From assembly GCF_052060015.1 (NCBI RefSeq), contig NZ_JBPODZ010000002.1, positions 186,001 through 250,000 of the forward strand: a stretch of DNA of 64,000 nucleotides. The letters are read 5' to 3'. The notes below the pieces were generated by a model that was not told the origin of the DNA, made no database searches, and saw only the letters and a list, made by a program, of their open reading frames with translations. This DNA comes from Arhodomonas sp052060015. Lineage in GTDB: Bacteria > Pseudomonadota > Gammaproteobacteria > Nitrococcales > Nitrococcaceae. Of the stretch, positions 59,738-64,000 are shown one piece after another (the stretch's first letter is position 1; each line of letters opens with the position of its first letter). Made by a program: the position numbers and the translations under genes.

Positions 59738-60271
59738 GTGAAACGACTTCAGCGCATCGAGAACGTGCTGGCGTGGCTGACCGGAATTGTCGCTACTGCC
59801 TTTCTGCTGTTCCTCATGCTTGGCACGACGTTCGACGTCGCGTCGCGCCTGGTGCTTGGAAATTCCATCCCCGGCGTATTCGAGCTGAGCGCGCTTGGCA
59901 TGGCCGTAACGGTGATGTTCGGACTCGGGTGGGCCCAGCAACGGCGCAAGCACATCCGTGTGACCTTCATCGCCGAGCGCCTACCGCCCGGGCCGCGCGC
60001 TGGCCTAGAGGCCTTCGTCTGGGTGGTGACCGCAGCACTGCTCGTGCTCATCGCCGTACCCTCAACCCAGGAGGCCTACCACTCCACGGTGAACGGAGAG
60101 TTCCGTTGGGGGGTCGTCAACGTCCCGGTGTGGTGGGTACGCATCATCATCGCTCTCGGACTCTGGCTCGCGGCACTGCAAATGCTCAAGTGCGCCATCG
60201 AGGCGCTGCTTTACCCGCACAGGGCAACCGGTACGCAGGCAAACGAAACTCGGGATCCCGCCCATGATTGA
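59738..60271 (+). CDS. TRAP transporter small permease (DctQ)
   Basis: A 177-residue membrane protein with four helices: WLTGIVATAFLLFLMLGTTF, DVASRLVLGNSIPGVFELSA, a central stretch GMAVTVMFGLGWAQQRRKHI, and VWWVRIIIALGLWLAALQML. This is the DctQ layout with the conserved RRKHI-V segment. It starts at GTG 59738 with ACAGGG upstream and overlaps dctM by 8 bases. Confidence 0.9.
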   Translation: MKRLQRIENVLAWLTGIVATAFLLFLMLGTTFDVASRLVLGNSIPGVFELSALGMAVTVMFGLGWAQQRRKHIRVTFIAERLPPGPRAGLEAFVWVVTAALLVLIAVPSTQEAYHSTVNGEFRWGVVNVPVWWVRIIIALGLWLAALQMLKCAIEALLYPHRATGTQANETRDPAHD

Positions 60272-61568
60272 GCCCGTAACCGCCGTCGTCCTCACCATTG
60301 TGTTGCTGTTCGTGCTGATGGCCATCGGCCTACCGGTATTTGCCGCGCTGGGCGTATCGGGTCTGTTCGGCATCCTCTCCACCGAGGGGTTCGGCTACGT
60401 ATACTCGACACTTCGAACGCTGGTGTATCAGGAAACCGCGGTCTATCTATTGGTGGTGATCCCGCTGTTCATCTTGCTCGGCAACTTCGCCTACCACGCC
60501 GGTGTGGGGCGGGCATTGTTCGGGATTTCCCGGCGCTGGGTGGGACACTGGCCCGGAGGGCTCGCCATGTCGAGCGTGCTCACCTGCGCGGGCTTCTCTG
60601 CCACCTCCGGATCAAGCGTGGCGACGGCGGCTACCGTCGGTTCCATCGCCCTGCCAGAGATGAAGAAGGCAGGCTACGACAACCGCCTCTCAACCGGCGC
60701 CATTGCCGCCGGCGGGGTCCTCGGGGTGCTGATCCCACCAAGCGTCCTGCTGGTCTTCTACGCCGCCATCAACCAGGTCTCGGCCGGGGCCATGCTGCTC
60801 GCCGGGGTCATCCCCGGCATCGTTTCCACGGCCGTCTTCCTGGGCGGGATCTGGGTGGTGACGCGCATCAATCCCCACCTGGCTCGACCGGCGGAGCGCG
60901 CGGGTTGGCGCGCGCGCTTCGTTTCCCTGCTGGGTGCCTGGCCGCTGGTCGTGCTTATCGTAACCGTACTTGGAGGCATCTACAGCGGCATCTTCACCCC
61001 TACCGAGGCCGGCGCCGTGGGCGCGGCGGCCGCACTGGCCATACTGCTCATCTCCCCGGCCCGTGGGAAACTCCGCGGCATCTGGAGCTCGTGCCAGGAC
61101 GCCATCACCACCACGGTGATGATCATGATGACCATCGTTGGGGCGGCCATTTTCAGCCTGTTCCTCAGCCTCGTACAGCTGCCCCAGATGCTCTCGGAGT
61201 TCGTGGCCACACTGCCACTGCCTGGGGCCGTCATCGTGCTACTGTTCCTGCTGATCTTCTTCCCCCTCGGGATGTTTCTCGACGCCTTTTCGATGCTGGT
61301 GATCACCATGCCAATCATGTTCCCGGTGGTCACCGATCTGGGCTTCGATCCCATCTGGTTCGGCATCCTGGCGGTAAAGATGTGCGAGATCGGACTTATT
61401 ACTCCACCAGTGGGCCTGAACTGCTACGTCATAGCGGGGCTGGACGAGGAGGTGAGGTTAGAAAGCGTGTTCCGTGGTTCGGGCTGGTTCGTACTCATGG
61501 AGCTAACGACCCTCGCCATTCTGTTCGCCTTCCCGGTGCTCGTAACCTGGCTGCCGACAACCATGTGA
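60264..61568 (+). CDS. TRAP transporter large permease (DctM)
   Basis: A 434-residue, about 12-helix sodium-coupled permease. Signatures: VIPLFILLGNFAYHAGVGRA, GFSATSGSSVATAATVGSIA, GVLIPPSVLLVFYAAINQVS and TPTEAGAVGAAAALAI, with GMFLDAFSMLVITMPIMFPV near the end. With the preceding receptor and small permease it completes a TRAP system importing an organic acid. It is convergent with the MalT-like regulator gene (21 bases between stops). Confidence 0.93.
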   Translation: MIEPVTAVVLTIVLLFVLMAIGLPVFAALGVSGLFGILSTEGFGYVYSTLRTLVYQETAVYLLVVIPLFILLGNFAYHAGVGRALFGISRRWVGHWPGGLAMSSVLTCAGFSATSGSSVATAATVGSIALPEMKKAGYDNRLSTGAIAAGGVLGVLIPPSVLLVFYAAINQVSAGAMLLAGVIPGIVSTAVFLGGIWVVTRINPHLARPAERAGWRARFVSLLGAWPLVVLIVTVLGGIYSGIFTPTEAGAVGAAAALAILLISPARGKLRGIWSSCQDAITTTVMIMMTIVGAAIFSLFLSLVQLPQMLSEFVATLPLPGAVIVLLFLLIFFPLGMFLDAFSMLVITMPIMFPVVTDLGFDPIWFGILAVKMCEIGLITPPVGLNCYVIAGLDEEVRLESVFRGSGWFVLMELTTLAILFAFPVLVTWLPTTM

Positions 61569-61589
61569 GCCGCCGCGACCGGTCCCCCG

Positions 61590-64000
61590 CTACGCAGGCT
61601 CAAGCAGGCCCAGCTCGCGGGCCCGCGCGACCGCGGCAGTGCGATTGCCGACGTCAAGCTTGCGGTACAGGCTCTTGAGATACCACTTCACAGTCTCCTC
61701 CGAGAGGAAGAGCCTCTCGCCGATCTCGCGGTTCTTCACCCCTTCGGCGACCAGCGACAGGATCTGGGTTTCACGGGCGTGGAGCGGATCACATTTGGGG
61801 GTTGAGCTTGAACCAGCCGTCGCGGAGAGCACGGTATCCAGCGCCACTGCGGCCGCCACCCCGGCACGTCCCAGGGCGGCCACATGCTCGCGCAGCCGCG
61901 GCCCAATGTAGAAGAATGGGCGCCACAGAGACTCCTCGGCAGCGAACGCGAGGGCCTTCCGCAATACCTCATCGGCGGTGTCCCGCTGTCCGGTAGCCAG
62001 GAGATACTCGGTAGCGAGGGCCTCGGCTTCCACCCAATGATACCAGCGCCGGGCCGACATCGCGCTGCGCGAGACGCCTCCGGCCAGCGCCTGCACTTCG
62101 TCCCAGCAGCCCTCGGCGAGAGCGAGTCGCGCGGCCACCAGCTGCAGCTGTTCGACATGTTCGGACCACTGCTCCGTGCTGCCCGGATCCCGGACTAGTG
62201 CCCGGGCCCGGGTCAGATGTCGACTCGCCGGGGCAGGACGATCGTCGGCCAGCGCCATACGTGCCTCCAGCAAGGCCTTCTTAAAACGCACCCGATCCAC
62301 ATGGCGGCTCTCGCCGATCTCCTCTGCATCACGAAGATCATTGCGTAGTGTCCCGCTATGCCCCGCAGCCCAGTGCGCACGCGCCCTGAGCACCAGCGCC
62401 ACCCCCAAGAACCCGTAGGCCTCCGTAGCGCGCAGGATCGATACCGCCTCATCCAGCTCCGCGATGGCCTCCTCCACCCGGTTGGCTTCATAGAGCGCTG
62501 CACCGAGCTGGGAACGGACAAAAGCCGCCCCCATGCCCTCGCTCCAGTGGCGTGCATCGGCAAGCTGCAGACTGCCCCGGGCGCTGTGCTCGGCGACCCG
62601 ACGCTCACCCTGCAGCAAGGCAAGAGCAGAATGGTTATAGCGGGCGAGCATATTGATGAGCGAGCACTCATTGCGCTCGGCAAGGGCGATGGCCGCATCG
62701 ATGTGGCGTTGCGCGGCCGGAAGGCGGCCCTCCGCGCGGCGGGCATAGCCGAATGCGATATGCGCAAACGCCTGCACAGAACTTTCGGCACCATCGAGTT
62801 GGTCTAGCAGTCCATCGTGAAGGGTCCTGCGATTGGGCTCATCGTTTTGAATGACCCCGAGGGTGCTTTGCAGCACGGAGATCTCCCCCTCCAAGGCGGG
62901 ACCCTCTGCATCATCCGGGATGGCACTTTGTGCGCTCTCCGCCCAGACCCACGCCCGCTCAAACTCCCCGCCGTATGCGTGAGACCACCCATTTAGTATG
63001 CAGAGTTCGGCCGAATCGTTGAGCGCGGACATAGGCAGCTGGGCAATGCTCAGACGGAGCTCCTTGAACCGCCCGGCACGGAACAGCGCACGACCGTAGG
63101 GAACGAGCAGCGCGGCAGCACGCTCCACCGCATTTCCACGCAGGGCGAAATCGATCGCCTCACTCATCAAACCCTCGGCCTCGAACCAGCGGCTGGCGGC
63201 AAGATGGAGCGCAGGCAGACGCTGCGGTGAGTGTTCCTGGAGGCGCTGTATCAGGAACTCCCGGAACAAGTGATGATAACGGAACCACACCTGGTCATCG
63301 TCCAGGCGGAAAGTGAAAAGGTTAAGGCGCTCCAGTTCCCGCAGCACCGTTGCTGCATCGTCTCGCCCACACACTGCATCGCAGAGCCGGGTGTTGAACG
63401 CGTCGAGGATAGAGGTCTGCAGAAGAAACTCCTGCATCGAGGGTGACAGCCGACCGAGCACCGAATCCAGCCAGTAATCGGTCACGTGGACCTGTCGGGT
63501 AAACGCCTGCTCGAGGCCAGCGCCCGCGTCTCCCCCCAGATCAAGGGTCGCCAACTGGAGGCCGGTTGCCCAGCCCTCGGTCTGCTCATAGACATGCTGC
63601 AGCTGTTCGGCTGTCAGCGCGCAACCACGCAACTCGAAGAGCTCGGCAGCCTCGGCGCGGGAGAAACGCAAATCCTCCCACCCGAGCTCCGCAAGGCGGC
63701 CACTGGCCCGCATCATGCCCAGAGGGAGTTCCGGCTCCGCGCGTGAGCCAAGCACCAGGGAAACCTCCGGGGGTAAGTGATCGAGCAATATTGCCAGGGT
63801 CCGGTGGACGATTCGCCGATCGACACAATGATAATCATCGATGAACAGCGTCAAGCGGCCTTCGACGTCTTGGGCAAAGGCCAGCGCCAGCTTGATGGCG
63901 ATATCCTGGTAGCGCCTGGCACTGGAGCCCTCCAGCAGAGAGGGCAACGTCGCCGCGAACCCCGGCTGACTCACACGCACCGCGGCGATAAGCTGAAGCA
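61590..64000 (-). CDS. MalT/AlkS-type LuxR-family ATP-dependent regulator (5' end outside window)
   Basis: Over 800 residues are visible, open through the right edge, so the N-terminal Walker A part is missing. The visible part begins with the end of the NTPase domain (LTLFIDDYHCVDR, Walker B-like; VSLVLGSRAEPELPLGMMRA), then a winged-helix-like segment, about 450 residues of TPR-like helical repeats, and a C-terminal LuxR helix-turn-helix (LHARETQILSLVAEGVKNRE, IGERLFLSEETVKWYLKSLY). MalT, AlkS and AcoK share this design: inducer-activated transcription factors. It probably controls the adjacent TRAP/ligase/thiolase operon, where the CCCCT palindromes are candidate sites. That link is inferred from position. 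Confidence 0.88.
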   Translation of the reverse strand, partial: LQLIAAVRVSQPGFAATLPSLLEGSSARRYQDIAIKLALAFAQDVEGRLTLFIDDYHCVDRRIVHRTLAILLDHLPPEVSLVLGSRAEPELPLGMMRASGRLAELGWEDLRFSRAEAAELFELRGCALTAEQLQHVYEQTEGWATGLQLATLDLGGDAGAGLEQAFTRQVHVTDYWLDSVLGRLSPSMQEFLLQTSILDAFNTRLCDAVCGRDDAATVLRELERLNLFTFRLDDDQVWFRYHHLFREFLIQRLQEHSPQRLPALHLAASRWFEAEGLMSEAIDFALRGNAVERAAALLVPYGRALFRAGRFKELRLSIAQLPMSALNDSAELCILNGWSHAYGGEFERAWVWAESAQSAIPDDAEGPALEGEISVLQSTLGVIQNDEPNRRTLHDGLLDQLDGAESSVQAFAHIAFGYARRAEGRLPAAQRHIDAAIALAERNECSLINMLARYNHSALALLQGERRVAEHSARGSLQLADARHWSEGMGAAFVRSQLGAALYEANRVEEAIAELDEAVSILRATEAYGFLGVALVLRARAHWAAGHSGTLRNDLRDAEEIGESRHVDRVRFKKALLEARMALADDRPAPASRHLTRARALVRDPGSTEQWSEHVEQLQLVAARLALAEGCWDEVQALAGGVSRSAMSARRWYHWVEAEALATEYLLATGQRDTADEVLRKALAFAAEESLWRPFFYIGPRLREHVAALGRAGVAAAVALDTVLSATAGSSSTPKCDPLHARETQILSLVAEGVKNREIGERLFLSEETVKWYLKSLYRKLDVGNRTAAVARARELGLLEPA

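Noticed and set aside
1..64000. CRISPR array, tRNA, rRNA, transposase or prophage genes
   Set aside because: No spaced repeat series, cloverleaf-like block, or transposase/integrase motif was seen on either strand by reading. A tRNA and covariance-model scan would be decisive.

Overview
The window is a GC-rich (roughly two thirds G+C), densely coded stretch of a proteobacterial chromosome. The gene set (GreB, HspQ, the DUF294/exonuclease/SSF-kinase cluster, PQQ synthesis, TRAP transport, many GGDEF/EAL proteins) points to a free-living gammaproteobacterium. A halophilic Ectothiorhodospiraceae-type lineage would fit, but that is an inference from gene content only. No rRNA, tRNA, CRISPR array, prophage or insertion sequence was seen. 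The window cuts a potassium-channel-like gene at its left edge and a MalT-type regulator at its right edge.

Left part (1-16.7 kb): leucine synthesis (leuA) behind a short leucine-rich leader ORF; a Rep/UvrD-type helicase divergent from a PAS-GGDEF-EAL protein; the homogentisate pathway (maiA-fahA divergent from a MarR gene and hmgA), with two matching operator-like sites; a periplasmic binding lipoprotein paired with a membrane diguanylate cyclase; a phosphoesterase; an L,D-transpeptidase; and a second FAA-family hydrolase.

Middle part (16.7-39 kb): a CrbS-like signalling locus. A DUF294 protein (cNMP/CBS/nucleotidyltransferase) lies divergent from an operon encoding a single-domain response regulator, a degenerate histidine kinase fused to a DEDDh exonuclease, a small membrane protein, an SSF-symporter histidine kinase, and a ligase-ACP-acyltransferase fusion. 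Then come a lipid/sugar glycosyltransferase operon (GT2, LAB_N, GT39), an OmpR-type two-component pair, a Uma2 protein, and a surface polysaccharide block (GT4, sulfotransferase, an unrecognised secreted protein, FkbM methyltransferase, flippase). greB, a PRC-barrel protein and hspQ follow, with a decayed greB fragment nearby.

Right part (39-64 kb): an S9 peptidase convergent with pqqABCDE (pqqA is only 24 codons); a PQQ-type sugar dehydrogenase with a small cytochrome c; and an SbcCD/YhaON-like ATPase-nuclease pair with membrane helices in the coiled-coil apex. After these lies a catabolic block: two acyl-CoA synthetases, an SDR, a GST, an SCP2-type thiolase, a complete TRAP transporter and a MalT/AlkS-like regulator. 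Two 393-bp near-identical repeats carrying a small secreted protein flank the first acyl-CoA synthetase, and two matching CCCCT-N4-AGGGG palindromes precede the SDR and the second synthetase. The substrate is not evident; the layout suggests import of an organic acid, CoA activation and thiolytic cleavage under regulon control.
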